Source: an uncultured Oscillospiraceae bacterium (GTDB lineage Bacteria; Bacillota; Clostridia; Oscillospirales; Oscillospiraceae). From it: a DNA stretch of 13,279 bases. The stretch is taken from contig CAJUOT010000065.1 in assembly GCA_910588135.1 (NCBI GenBank), positions 1 to 13,279 of the forward strand, given 5' to 3'. The translations under genes and the position numbers were made by a program. The notes beneath the pieces are model-generated. The model did not search any database and was not told where the DNA came from. It was given only the letters and a program-made list of their open reading frames with translations. Positions 6,432-13,210 of the stretch are shown in pieces (within the stretch, counting starts at the first letter, position 1; every line of letters begins with the position of its first letter).

Positions 6432-7778
6432 TTAGTCCTCCATATCCCCAAAAGCGTCCAGACCAGTTTTGATCTCCGCTTTGCTGTCACCGTGGCGGAC
6501 AAACAGCATCGTGACAAAGCTCATGGCCACAAAAAATGCGGCGTAGGGGAACAGAATCTGATAGCTGATGTGCTTCATCAGCGTGCCCGCCAGCACCGGG
6601 GTGATGACCTGGGCGGTCATGGACGCGGTGTAGTAGTAGCCGGTGAACTTGCCCACGTCGGAGCCCCTGCACATCTCTACCACCATGGGCAGGGAGTTGA
6701 CGTTGATGGCCGCCCAGGCCAGGCCCACCAGAGCAAAGGCCGCATACATCAGCGGGGTGATTTCAGAGGAATGTGAGGTCATCAGATAACCCGCCAGGAA
6801 GCAGGCCGCCAGTAGAACGACTCCCGCCTGGATGGTCTTTTTCCGCCCTACTCTGGAGGCCAGAATGCCGATTGGAATATAGGACACAATGGCCCCCACC
6901 GTGGCCACCATCAGGCAGGTGTTGGTCCCGCCGATGCCCTCCCCCATTACCTGAGAAACATAGGTGGAAAACCAAGTGGTGACGCCGTTATACCCCGCAT
7001 ACCACAGGGCGATGGAGGCCAGCAGGAAAATGAGGCTCTTCTTGACCGGAACCGGCAGCACCTCACCGCCACTGCCGTCATCCTCTGCCAGATTCCACTC
7101 CGGATGCTTCTGCTCCAAAGACCGGTTTTCCTCTACCAGCCTGGGCTCCCGGATGGTAAGCAGCAGAACCGCCACCGCCAGCACCATGATGAGAGACACA
7201 ATGACAAACAAGGGCTGATAATCTACGTGAACCATCCCCCGCGTCTTGGCTGCGGGATAGAGCAGTACGCTGATCCCCAGATAGAGCACACCGCCCACCG
7301 CCCCCATCAGGTTGATGATGGCGTTGGCCTTGGAGCGCAAGGGCTTCGGGGTCACGTCGGGCATCAGCGCCACAGCGGGGGAACGGTAGGTGCCCATGGC
7401 GACAAGCAGCAGCCCCAGCACAATGACGAAGGAAACCAGCTTGAAAGGGGCTGCCTGCTGGAAATAGCTGTTATCCAGCATGGGCAGCAGATTCATCAGG
7501 ACCACTGCCCCGGCGGTGCCCGCCAGGATAAATGGGGTGCGTCGGCCCAGTCTGCCCGGTTTGCATTTGTCGGACAGACCGCCGAACAGCGGAAGCAAAA
7601 ACAAAGCCAGAATATTATCTGCCGCCATGATGGCACCAGTGAGGGACTCATCCATCTGAAAGGTGTTCTTCAGGATAAGTGGAATCAGATTGTCATACAT
7701 CTGCCAGAAAGAGCAGATGGACAAAAAGGCCAAGCCCACCAGGATGGTACGTCTGTTGTTCAGCTTCAGCTCATTCAT
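6432..7778 (-). CDS. MFS transporter, GPH/SLC45-like
   Basis: The 448-residue polytopic protein has about 12 hydrophobic segments in two halves. Motif A of the first half reads GGLSDKCKPGRLGRRTPF (66-83), typical of the glycoside-pentoside-hexuronide and SLC45-like branch; a second copy in the C-terminal half includes SRVGRKKT. A hydrophilic central loop (about 210-245) joins the halves. Such proteins usually carry sugars or glycosides with a cation, but I cannot read the substrate. The downstream phosphodiesterase gene (34-base gap) could mean the pair handles a glycerol-linked compound; that is inference. ATG at 7778 is preceded by GAGGAGAG about 8 bases away. Confidence 0.88.
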   Translation of the reverse strand: MNELKLNNRRTILVGLAFLSICSFWQMYDNLIPLILKNTFQMDESLTGAIMAADNILALFLLPLFGGLSDKCKPGRLGRRTPFILAGTAGAVVLMNLLPMLDNSYFQQAAPFKLVSFVIVLGLLLVAMGTYRSPAVALMPDVTPKPLRSKANAIINLMGAVGGVLYLGISVLLYPAAKTRGMVHVDYQPLFVIVSLIMVLAVAVLLLTIREPRLVEENRSLEQKHPEWNLAEDDGSGGEVLPVPVKKSLIFLLASIALWYAGYNGVTTWFSTYVSQVMGEGIGGTNTCLMVATVGAIVSYIPIGILASRVGRKKTIQAGVVLLAACFLAGYLMTSHSSEITPLMYAAFALVGLAWAAINVNSLPMVVEMCRGSDVGKFTGYYYTASMTAQVITPVLAGTLMKHISYQILFPYAAFFVAMSFVTMLFVRHGDSKAEIKTGLDAFGDMED

Positions 7779-7883
7779 AGGTTTCTCTCCTCTTCTCTCT
7801 TATGAGTACGCCGCAATAGGCTGAATTCCAAATTAAATTGTTCCTGTTCTATTTCTCAGCCCGCCGGAACTTAGTGCTTTTTT

Positions 7884-7912
7884 CGTATAAGAGCCGGATG
7901 TTGACGTGTTCA
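7884..7912 (-). promoter_or_regulatory. Weak candidate promoter of the MFS-GDPD operon
   Basis: In the 161-base gap before the MFS gene the best minus-strand candidate is TGAACA (7907-7912), a 17-base spacer and TATACG (7884-7889), each 4 of 6. I see no clear terminator after the HAD phosphatase gene, so read-through from it is also possible. Confidence 0.3.
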
Positions 7913-7939
7913 GCCTTTATCTCCCTCTCTGCTCCGAGC

Positions 7940-8743
7940 TCATGGATTGCCGTTCTTTTCCCACGCCCAGTGGAGGGCGGCAATATCGTCGAACACCCAG
8001 GTAGGTTTCACCTTGCTGGTATCCAAATCGGCCAGCGTCCCCTCACCGGACAGGACAAAGGCAGTGTCAATGCCGGCATTTACGCCGCAGGCAATATCAG
8101 TATACAACCGGTCCCCAACCATCACCGCCTGACTGGGGGCATACCCCGTCCGCTCCAGCGCCAGCAGGGCCATGGCGGGCTGGGGCTTTCCGACAACCCG
8201 GGGCCTGCGCCCTGTGGCGCGAAAGAGCATCTCGCACACACTGCCGCAGTCTGGAACGGAGCCGTACCAAGTGGGACACACCCAATCCGGATTGGCGGCG
8301 ATGAAGTCCACGCCCCGGTTCAACAGGATACAGGCGTCCTCCAGCTTCTGAAACGTCAGTTCCGTATCAAAGCCGATGAGCAGACAGTCCACATCCTCCT
8401 CTAATTGGCTGGTCACCGGAACGCCTGCTCCTGCCAGCTGATTGCGGAAGGTCTGGGTGCCAAAGGCATAGCATTTGCGGTAGCAGCAGTCCGCAAGATC
8501 AGCGGTGAGGGCATCCACTGAGGTGAGAAAGTCGTCTTTTTCCGCTTCAATCCCCATACCCGCGAGTTTTCTGATATAGGCGTCCACTGATCTGGAGGAG
8601 TTGTTGGTGAGAAACAGATACCGTCCGCCTCCTGTCCGGACTGCGTCCAGAAACGGGATCGCGCCTGGAAATAACTCGTGATCCAGATAGATGGTTCCAT
8701 CCATGTCCAATAAAAACAGTTTCTTCTCCGCCAACTCTGCCAT
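7940..8743 (-). CDS. HAD-IIA family phosphatase (NagD/AraL-like)
   Basis: This 267-residue cytosolic hydrolase has all HAD motifs: DMDGT (13-17, nucleophile Asp13 and acid/base Asp15), TNNSSRS (46-52) characteristic of subfamily IIA, the lysine of GKPQP (Lys186), and GDRLYTDI (210-217) with the metal-binding aspartates. A C2-type cap lies between about residues 75 and 180. Members act on sugar phosphates, phosphoglycolate, 4-nitrophenyl phosphate or nucleotides; the substrate cannot be read here. I chose ATG at 8743: the longer frame from GTG at 8782 would put the GAAGGG ribosome site inside the coding sequence. It has its own promoter at 8816-8844 and stands alone between ribU and the MFS gene. 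Confidence 0.92.
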   Translation of the reverse strand: MAELAEKKLFLLDMDGTIYLDHELFPGAIPFLDAVRTGGGRYLFLTNNSSRSVDAYIRKLAGMGIEAEKDDFLTSVDALTADLADCCYRKCYAFGTQTFRNQLAGAGVPVTSQLEEDVDCLLIGFDTELTFQKLEDACILLNRGVDFIAANPDWVCPTWYGSVPDCGSVCEMLFRATGRRPRVVGKPQPAMALLALERTGYAPSQAVMVGDRLYTDIACGVNAGIDTAFVLSGEGTLADLDTSKVKPTWVFDDIAALHWAWEKNGNP

Positions 8744-8815
8744 ATCTGTCCGCCCTTCTCTTTGTTTTGGTCTCCGCCACACAGAGCATAGCTTCAGTTT
8801 CTACAGATGAAATTT

Positions 8816-8844
8816 ATTTTAACACACTTTCCAGCCATTGTCCA
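8816..8844 (-). promoter_or_regulatory. Sigma-70-type promoter of the HAD phosphatase gene
   Basis: On the minus strand -35 TGGACA (8839-8844, 5 of 6), a 17-base spacer, and -10 TAAAAT (8816-8821, 5 of 6). Transcription would start near 8809, about 65 bases before the chosen ATG. Confidence 0.7.
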
Positions 8845-8939
8845 CGAGATTTGTAAAATTTGCCTGGAACTTCGATCCGCTTCCTGCCCATTCCTATTGC
8901 TTTTGCTATGCTTAATGGTAAATGTCTTGGTTGAGCCCT

Positions 8940-8961
8940 CTGCTTCGCCACCGCGAAGCAG
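8940..8961. repeat. Perfect 9-base inverted repeat between ribU and the HAD gene
   Basis: CTGCTTCGC and GCGAAGCAG flank a CACC spacer, forming a strong hairpin in the 255-base gap. It has no T-tract on either strand and lies about 95 bases upstream of the HAD promoter and about 35 bases beyond the ribU terminator. It could be a protein-binding dyad or a structural remnant; the function is not known. Confidence 0.5.
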
Positions 8962-8995
8962 TGCATAGTTCTGTTCGGCTGTCTAAAAATCTTGG

Positions 8996-9027
8996 AAAAA
9001 AATTCCCCTCCAGACAGGCTGGAGGGG
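8996..9027 (-). terminator. Rho-independent terminator of ribU
   Basis: A perfect 9-base-pair stem (CCCCTCCAG with CTGGAGGGG), a 5-base loop, and on the minus strand AATTTTTTT immediately after. It begins 10 bases past the ribU stop codon and closes a one-gene transcript. Confidence 0.92.
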
Positions 9028-9037
9028 GTGAGCCGTT

Positions 9038-9760
9038 CTATTTCATTCGGAGCAGCCGCTCAATGCGCTTGTAGAGGAAAAATGTGATGACGGAGTCCGC
9101 TACCCCCTTCAGCAGATTAAAGGGAGCTACAGCAAACAGCACCAAGGTATTTACGCTGGTAATGGCGGGATTGATCGCTGTACCCATACCGATAATGACT
9201 TCCAGCGGCTGTCCAAACAGAACAGAAAACGTCGGGATCAGGTAGATGGCGTTGAACAGGCTGCCCACCACCGTAATGCACGCAGTACCCACCGCCATGC
9301 CGATGACAGCGCCCCTTTTGGTTTTATTCGCGAAGTACACCACCGAGGCGGGCAGAATTAGGGCACAGCCTACCACGAAGTTGGCCAGATCGCCCACGAA
9401 GGCGGTAGAGGTGCCCTTGAGAAACAGCTTCAGCACCACCTTCAAGAACTCGCATACCACCCCGGCAACCGGCCCCAGGGAGAAGGAGCAGATGAGAACC
9501 GGAATCTCACTGAAGTCGATCTCGTAAAAACTGGGAGCAAAAGGCAGGGGAAACTCTAGGTACATGAGGACAGCGGCGATGGCGGAAAAAATGCCCACGT
9601 AGGCCGCCCGGCGCGCGGGGGACTGTTTCTCCGGCTTGAGCCACAGCTTTTCCAGCGCCAGGGCCACCACAAAGATGCCTGCAAACACCAGCAGGCACAC
9701 CAGCAGGAATGTCACGTTGTCCTGCACCGCCGCCCAAAGCTTTGAGAGATTTTCCAGCAT
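9038..9760 (-). CDS. ribU: Riboflavin ECF transporter substrate-binding (S) component RibU
   Basis: RibU is the membrane S component that binds riboflavin and works with the shared EcfA/EcfA'/EcfT module, which is not in this window. The 240-residue protein has the family signature PFAPSFYEIDFSEIPVL (73-89), then SLGPVAGVVCEFLKVVLK (94-111), KGTSTAFVGDLANFVVG (115-131) and several further hydrophobic helices. It is longer than the usual RibU (about 190-200) because of an extra N-terminal hydrophobic helix (about 17-37) before the KPEKQSPARRAA segment. ATG at 9760 is preceded by AGGAGG at 9768-9773. The FMN riboswitch immediately upstream confirms the substrate class and indicates that FMN lowers expression. 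Confidence 0.94.
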   Translation of the reverse strand: MLENLSKLWAAVQDNVTFLLVCLLVFAGIFVVALALEKLWLKPEKQSPARRAAYVGIFSAIAAVLMYLEFPLPFAPSFYEIDFSEIPVLICSFSLGPVAGVVCEFLKVVLKLFLKGTSTAFVGDLANFVVGCALILPASVVYFANKTKRGAVIGMAVGTACITVVGSLFNAIYLIPTFSVLFGQPLEVIIGMGTAINPAITSVNTLVLFAVAPFNLLKGVADSVITFFLYKRIERLLRMK

Positions 9761-9787
9761 AAAAAAGCCTCCTAAAATAGTCTGAAA

Positions 9788-9813
9788 CGCCTGAAAGCAT
9801 TGTCTTCCAGGCG
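9788..9813 (-). promoter_or_regulatory. Expression-platform hairpin of the FMN riboswitch
   Basis: On the minus strand GCCTG/CAGGC-type arms (CGCCTG with CAGGCG, plus AAG/CTT after one mismatch) form a hairpin between aptamer and gene, followed by TTTCAGACTATTTTAGG. The T-tract is interrupted, so termination is possible but not clear. Separately, CCTCTT (9826-9831) can pair with the AGGAGG ribosome site (one G-U pair), which would fit translational control. Which mechanism operates cannot be settled by eye. Confidence 0.45.
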
Positions 9814-9839
9814 CGACACTACCTCAAGAGGGGTCACGC

Positions 9840-9950
9840 GTCTTCTTCCATCCGGACTTTGACCGTTGGTCCCGGAGTTTCACCGGGTCAACCGCTTTCG
9901 CGGGTCGCGGACTATACCGCCAGTGGGGAATTCCACCCCGCCCTGAAGAC
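9840..9950 (-). ncRNA. FMN riboswitch (RFN element) aptamer controlling ribU
   Basis: Read on the minus strand, the element opens and closes with a P1 stem (GTCTTC/GAAGAC) and holds the conserved blocks in order: AGGGCGGGGTGGAATTCCCC, ACTGGCGGTATAGTCCGCGA, a variable hairpin, GACCCGGTGAAACTCCGGGA, CCAACGGTCAAAGTCCGGAT and GGAAGAAGAC. These match the RFN consensus with few changes (for example CTGGCGGT for CCGGCGGT). It lies between a TATAAT promoter and ribU, so binding of FMN should turn down riboflavin uptake. Confidence 0.96.
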
Positions 9951-9974
9951 AAGTATTCAATTGTTTCGCTACAC

Positions 9975-10003
9975 ATTATATGCCAGTGTTTCTAAAAATG
10001 CAA
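9975..10003 (-). promoter_or_regulatory. Promoter of the FMN riboswitch-ribU transcript
   Basis: On the minus strand a perfect -10 TATAAT (9975-9980), a 17-base spacer and a poor -35 TTGCAT (9998-10003). The start site would be near 9968, about 18 bases before the aptamer. Confidence 0.65.
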
Positions 10004-10058
10004 GCCTATTTTTGACGGTGTATGACAAATATTTTCTGAACAAATGTTTTCAATTGCC

Positions 10059-10087
10059 TTGACTGCGCCCCCATTGTATAGTACAAT
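10059..10087 (+). promoter_or_regulatory. Sigma-70-type promoter of the SLOG/YpsA-like gene
   Basis: -35 TTGACT (10059-10064, 5 of 6), a 17-base spacer and -10 TACAAT (10082-10087, 5 of 6). It diverges from the ribU promoter; the two -35 elements are about 55 bases apart. Transcription would start near 10094, so the upstream in-frame ATG at 10044 cannot be the start. Confidence 0.75.
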
Positions 10088-10118
10088 TGTATCAATCTTT
10101 TTGAAGGGAGGCCACCGT

Positions 10119-10658
10119 GTGGCTTACGAAGAGTCTAAAACCTGCTGTTTTACTGGCCACCGGCCGGATAAACTGCCTTGGGGGCTGGACGAAAGCGATC
10201 CCCGCTGTGCCAAGCTGAAAGCCGCCCTTGCCCGGGAGCTGGACGGGCTCTACCGCCAAGGCCTGCGCCATTTTATCTCTGGAATGGCCCTGGGCTGCGA
10301 CCTTTATTTTGCCGAGGCGGCGTTGGCGCTGCGGGAGTGCTGCCCTGGGCTAACAGTAGAGGGAGCGGTCCCCTGCCCCACCCAGGCTCAAAAATGGCCG
10401 GAGCCCCTGCGCCGCCGCTGGCAGGACATTTTAAACCGCTGCGACCTGGAGACGGTAGTGCAACAGCACTACGACCGGTTTTGTATGCACCGCAGGGACC
10501 GGTACATGGTTGACCGGGCCGCCATTGTGCTGGCGGTGTTTGATGGCACACCGGGGGGCACTCAATACACCTTGAATTACGCCATGGACAAAAGGCGTGA
10601 CATCCTCCTCCTGGACCCAGCCCGCCCGGAAGCAGGCGCCGTCCGCTTCACCATATGA
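10119..10658 (+). CDS. SLOG-domain protein, YpsA/DUF1273-like
   Basis: The 179-residue protein fits the YpsA-like branch of the SLOG (Rossmann-like nucleotide-binding) superfamily. Landmarks are CCFTGHRPDKLPW (9-21), SGMALGCDLYFAE (54-66), MVDRAAIVLAVFDG (130-143) and GGTQYTLNYA (146-155). SLOG domains bind or process nucleotide-derived ligands; the function of this branch is not established, though Bacillus YpsA has been linked to division. I chose GTG at 10119 because AAGGGAGG (10104-10111) lies 7 bases upstream and the start must follow the promoter. It is the only plus-strand gene, divergent from ribU and convergent with the small-protein gene. Confidence 0.88.
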   Translation: MAYEESKTCCFTGHRPDKLPWGLDESDPRCAKLKAALARELDGLYRQGLRHFISGMALGCDLYFAEAALALRECCPGLTVEGAVPCPTQAQKWPEPLRRRWQDILNRCDLETVVQQHYDRFCMHRRDRYMVDRAAIVLAVFDGTPGGTQYTLNYAMDKRRDILLLDPARPEAGAVRFTI

Positions 10659-10685
10659 AACGCCCCGCCGGCTGGCGGGGCGTTT
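10658..10685. terminator. Bidirectional hairpin terminator between convergent genes
   Basis: A perfect 12-base-pair stem (AAACGCCCCGCC with GGCGGGGCGTTT) and a 4-base loop start at the last base of the SLOG stop codon and end 2 bases before the stop of the opposing small gene. The A/T-flanked arms give TTT on both strands, so one element probably ends both transcripts. Confidence 0.85.
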
Positions 10686-10687
10686 CC

Positions 10688-10867
10688 TCACATTTTCAGC
10701 GAGCCGTTAAAATTTTCCACGGCCTCGCCTACGGCCTTGATGGCCCTGCCCGCCGCCCTCTGGGCGGAGTGTTTCTTCTTTTTGGGCAGCATCATCATGC
10801 CAATGGCGGCGCCTGCCGCCATGGTAGCCCCGGCAATGGGCAGTACAGCTTTCTTGTCCAGTCTCAT
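10688..10867 (-). CDS. 59-residue small membrane-associated protein, function unknown
   Basis: The minus strand from ATG at 10867 encodes 59 residues ending in TGA at 10688-10690. The layout is a short charged start (MRLDKK), a small-residue-rich hydrophobic helix (about 7-28, with AGATMAAGAAIGMMMLP), a basic patch KKKKH (29-33), and an amphipathic C-terminal helix (QRAAGRAIKAVGEAVENF). A GAAGGAG ribosome site lies about 9 bases upstream, a terminator sits directly behind, and exodeoxyribonuclease III ends 69 bases upstream. The make-up recalls short YtxH-like or single-pass clostridial proteins, but I do not recognise a named family. An alternative ATG in another frame four bases away gives no sensible protein. 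Confidence 0.72.
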   Translation of the reverse strand: MRLDKKAVLPIAGATMAAGAAIGMMMLPKKKKHSAQRAAGRAIKAVGEAVENFNGSLKM

Positions 10868-10936
10868 CAGTCATCACTCCTTCGCAGAATTAGCTTGCCC
10901 TGTTTGCCGCGAAAAAGTAAAATTTTCTCCTGGAAA

Positions 10937-11689
10937 CTATTTCAAAACCAATGACACAGGGCAGTGGTCGCTGCCTTGGATGTCCGGGTGGATGGCGGCT
11001 TCCGCTACCCGTTTCCCCAGCCGGTCAGACACAATAAAATAATCGATGCGCCAACCCGCGTTCTTCTCTCTGGCTTGAAAGCGGTAACTCCACCAGGAAT
11101 AGGCACCTTCCTGAGAAGGGGAGAGCAGGCGGAAGGTGTCCGTAAACCCGGACGCCAAAAGGCGGGTCATGGCACCTCGCTCTTGATCGGAAAATCCAGC
11201 GTTGCCCCGATTTGTCTTCGGATTTTTCAAATCAATTTCCTCATGGGCCACATTCAGATCACCACAGTACACCACCGGCTTGACCCTATCCAAACTTTTC
11301 AGATAGTTCAGCAGGTCATTCTCCCATTCCATGCGGTAACCGATCCGCGTCAATTCCCGCTGAGCGTTGGGGGTATAGCAGTTTACCAACCAAAACTCTG
11401 GGTACTCCAACGTGATGAGCCGCCCCTCGTGGTCATGCTTTTCCAAGTCCATCCCATAAGCGGCAGAAAGGGGCTTGGTCCGGGCAAATACAGCGGTGCC
11501 GGAATACCCCTTTTTGTCCGCCGAGTTCCAGTACTCATAGTAGCCAGGAAGCTCTACCTCGGCCTGCCCCCGCTCCATTTTGGTCTCCTGAAGGCAGATA
11601 AAGTCAGCGTTCAGCGCCAGCACCGACTCCACAAACCCTTTTTTCAGACACGCCCGCAGGCCATTTACGTTCCAAGATATGAATTTCAT
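10937..11689 (-). CDS. xth: Exodeoxyribonuclease III (AP endonuclease, ExoA/Xth)
   Basis: This 250-residue protein cuts DNA at abasic sites and removes 3' blocks in base excision repair. All EEP-fold catalytic landmarks are present: SWNVNG with Asn7, LQETK with Glu35, NCYTPN with Tyr105, GDLNVAH with Asp144 and Asn146, WRIDYF with Asp216, and GSDHCP with Asp241 and His242. Length equals that of Bacillus ExoA (about 252). The ATG at 11689 overlaps the TGA of the upstream glycosyltransferase (ATGA), so translation is probably coupled. The 59-residue protein follows 69 bases later. Confidence 0.97.
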   Translation of the reverse strand: MKFISWNVNGLRACLKKGFVESVLALNADFICLQETKMERGQAEVELPGYYEYWNSADKKGYSGTAVFARTKPLSAAYGMDLEKHDHEGRLITLEYPEFWLVNCYTPNAQRELTRIGYRMEWENDLLNYLKSLDRVKPVVYCGDLNVAHEEIDLKNPKTNRGNAGFSDQERGAMTRLLASGFTDTFRLLSPSQEGAYSWWSYRFQAREKNAGWRIDYFIVSDRLGKRVAEAAIHPDIQGSDHCPVSLVLK

Positions 11690-13047
11690 ATCAGCCTCTC
11701 CCCTGTTTCTTTTTCAGGAAGCTGGCGCAGCAACACCAAAGCTGCGAATATCAGTGCCGCCAGCATGGCCAGCGTCTCCAATGGCATGACAAACGTATGG
11801 CCGCCCAGGTTCAAAACACAGTTGTACGTCAACCGCAGGTAAACCAGATAGCTGGCCAATGACGCCCCTGCCGCCAGCACTGCCGCCGGGAGCCGCTTCA
11901 CGTTGGCGCTGGCCCAGCACAGTGTAAACACGTCCGCCAGAAAAAAATAGCGCTCGTGCATATGGGGCAGGAAAAACGGTACGCCCACACACAGGATTAC
12001 CGCCACGGCCATAATGAGCTCCCGGTTCAGCCGGCCCCGCAGCCAAAGCCCCATCGCCAGCAGGGTCAGCACCAATATCCCCGCGGAAACGATGCCAAGC
12101 ATGGACGCCAGCGCTTCGTCCACCTGAATGCCATAGGGGATAAACTGGTAAACCGAAGGTGCGTTAAGCACCAACCGGGGATACTCCCCCATCTGGCGAA
12201 GATAAATCCCCAGAATATCTCCCAGCGGTTTACCCATCACCACAGCAGGCAGGATCACCACCAGATAAGCTAAGGGAAACATCCAAAGCTCCCGGAACTT
12301 CACCTTCCCCGCCAGCCACAGCACTCCCCACAGAGGCAGCACAAAAACGGCCTGGAGTTTGAACGAAAATGCCGCCGCCATCAGCGCCACCGCAAGCTTG
12401 TTTTTTCCATCCAAAGTCAAAGCCGCAGCGTGTATGCAAAGCGCACCGTAAATCGCATCGCACTGGCCCCAAAAGGCCCCGTTGAGAATCACAGTGGGCA
12501 GCAGCAGGACCGCTCCAAAGGCAATCAGGGGAGCACAGCTCCCCTGCCGTTCCCTGGTCAGGGAACGCACCAGCCGGAAACACCCCCATGCCAGCAGTAC
12601 GTCCCACAGAATGGAAAACAGCTTGATCAGGTACAGGTCCGGCATATTGGAGTAGGAAATTGCAGCTATAAAATAAAGATATGGCACGTTGTAGTCTCCT
12701 ACGCTGCCCGCAATTGCTCTGATCCCTCCGTTTGCTTTAAAATATGCGTACCACTTGCTCAAGAAATCCTCATAGTCCAAGCTGGCGTGATCCAGACATA
12801 GAACCCGAATCAGCATAGCGGCTCCAATGGGCAGCAAGGCCAGCAGCACTTGATTCCTGCAACGGGTTTCCAGCCACACCAGCGCCAGCCCAAGCAGAGC
12901 CAGGGCCAGCAGGGCCAGCGCTGTAAACAGGCGGGCTTCCCTGTCTCCCCGCTCCAAAAAGGCGCAAGCCCACACTGTTCCTGCCAACAGCACACCGCCT
13001 GACACAGCGCATAGAGACGGCAGACGTTTTCTCCAGGGATTTTCCAT
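11686..13047 (-). CDS. GT-C fold integral membrane glycosyltransferase (mannosyltransferase-like)
   Basis: The 453-residue protein has roughly 11-13 hydrophobic segments. An acidic motif DYEDF (91-95) sits in the first large outer loop, as in lipid-linked-sugar GT-C enzymes. GQCDAIY (194-200) and PHMHERYFF (361-369) are typical of the DUF2029/PMT-like mannosyltransferase group. It would move a sugar from a polyprenyl-phosphate donor onto an acceptor outside the membrane; neither donor nor acceptor can be read here. ATG at 13047 is preceded by GGGAGG about 8 bases upstream and by a promoter at 13080-13108. It overlaps exodeoxyribonuclease III by 4 bases. No other envelope-sugar gene is in the window. 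Confidence 0.85.
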   Translation of the reverse strand: MENPWRKRLPSLCAVSGGVLLAGTVWACAFLERGDREARLFTALALLALALLGLALVWLETRCRNQVLLALLPIGAAMLIRVLCLDHASLDYEDFLSKWYAYFKANGGIRAIAGSVGDYNVPYLYFIAAISYSNMPDLYLIKLFSILWDVLLAWGCFRLVRSLTRERQGSCAPLIAFGAVLLLPTVILNGAFWGQCDAIYGALCIHAAALTLDGKNKLAVALMAAAFSFKLQAVFVLPLWGVLWLAGKVKFRELWMFPLAYLVVILPAVVMGKPLGDILGIYLRQMGEYPRLVLNAPSVYQFIPYGIQVDEALASMLGIVSAGILVLTLLAMGLWLRGRLNRELIMAVAVILCVGVPFFLPHMHERYFFLADVFTLCWASANVKRLPAAVLAAGASLASYLVYLRLTYNCVLNLGGHTFVMPLETLAMLAALIFAALVLLRQLPEKETGERLI

Positions 13048-13079
13048 AGATTTCCTCCCAAATGGTTTTCATCGTCCAC

Positions 13080-13108
13080 ATCATAACACAGAAGCCCCAG
13101 CTTTTCCA
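13080..13108 (-). promoter_or_regulatory. Promoter of the glycosyltransferase-xth operon
   Basis: On the minus strand -35 TGGAAA (13103-13108, 4 of 6), a 17-base spacer and -10 TATGAT (13080-13085, 5 of 6). The start would be near 13073, about 25 bases before the ATG. Confidence 0.55.
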
Positions 13109-13181
13109 CCCCATTTCCCAGACTGGTCTCCAATTGGTTTTCTTTTTTGTCGAAAGTCGGCAGTCGTTCACAAATATTCTA

Positions 13182-13210
13182 TTGAAAAAGGCCTACCGGT
13201 TCGCTATAAT
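13182..13210 (+). promoter_or_regulatory. Strong plus-strand promoter at the contig end
   Basis: -35 TTGAAA (13182-13187, 5 of 6), a 17-base spacer and a perfect -10 TATAAT (13205-13210). Transcription would start near 13217 and run off the biological end of the contig at about 13231. It is divergent from the glycosyltransferase promoter; its gene is not in the data. Confidence 0.7.

Noticed and set aside
7104..7805. Plus-strand open frames antisense to the MFS gene
   Set aside because: Compositionally like complement translation (His- and Gln-rich) and overlapping a clear 12-helix carrier.
10044..10118. Longer SLOG protein starting at ATG 10044
   Set aside because: The extension covers the promoter and the ribosome site; the GTG at 10119 has correct spacing to AAGGGAGG.
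10964..11842. Plus-strand 292-residue frame across the xth/glycosyltransferase junction
   Set aside because: It is antisense to two well-supported coupled genes and has no family features.
5425..13140. Shared CCAATTGGTTT and GTGTTATGAT segments near the BlaI-type promoter and the glycosyltransferase promoter
   Set aside because: Considered as a common BlaI operator, but the glycosyltransferase region lacks a TTACnnTGT repeat; the match is a -10 element and a short palindrome, probably chance.
12770..13171. Minus-strand frames extending upstream of the glycosyltransferase start
   Set aside because: They run through the promoter and out of frame into the gene; Trp/Cys/Gly-rich content and absence of a domain indicate a frame shadow.
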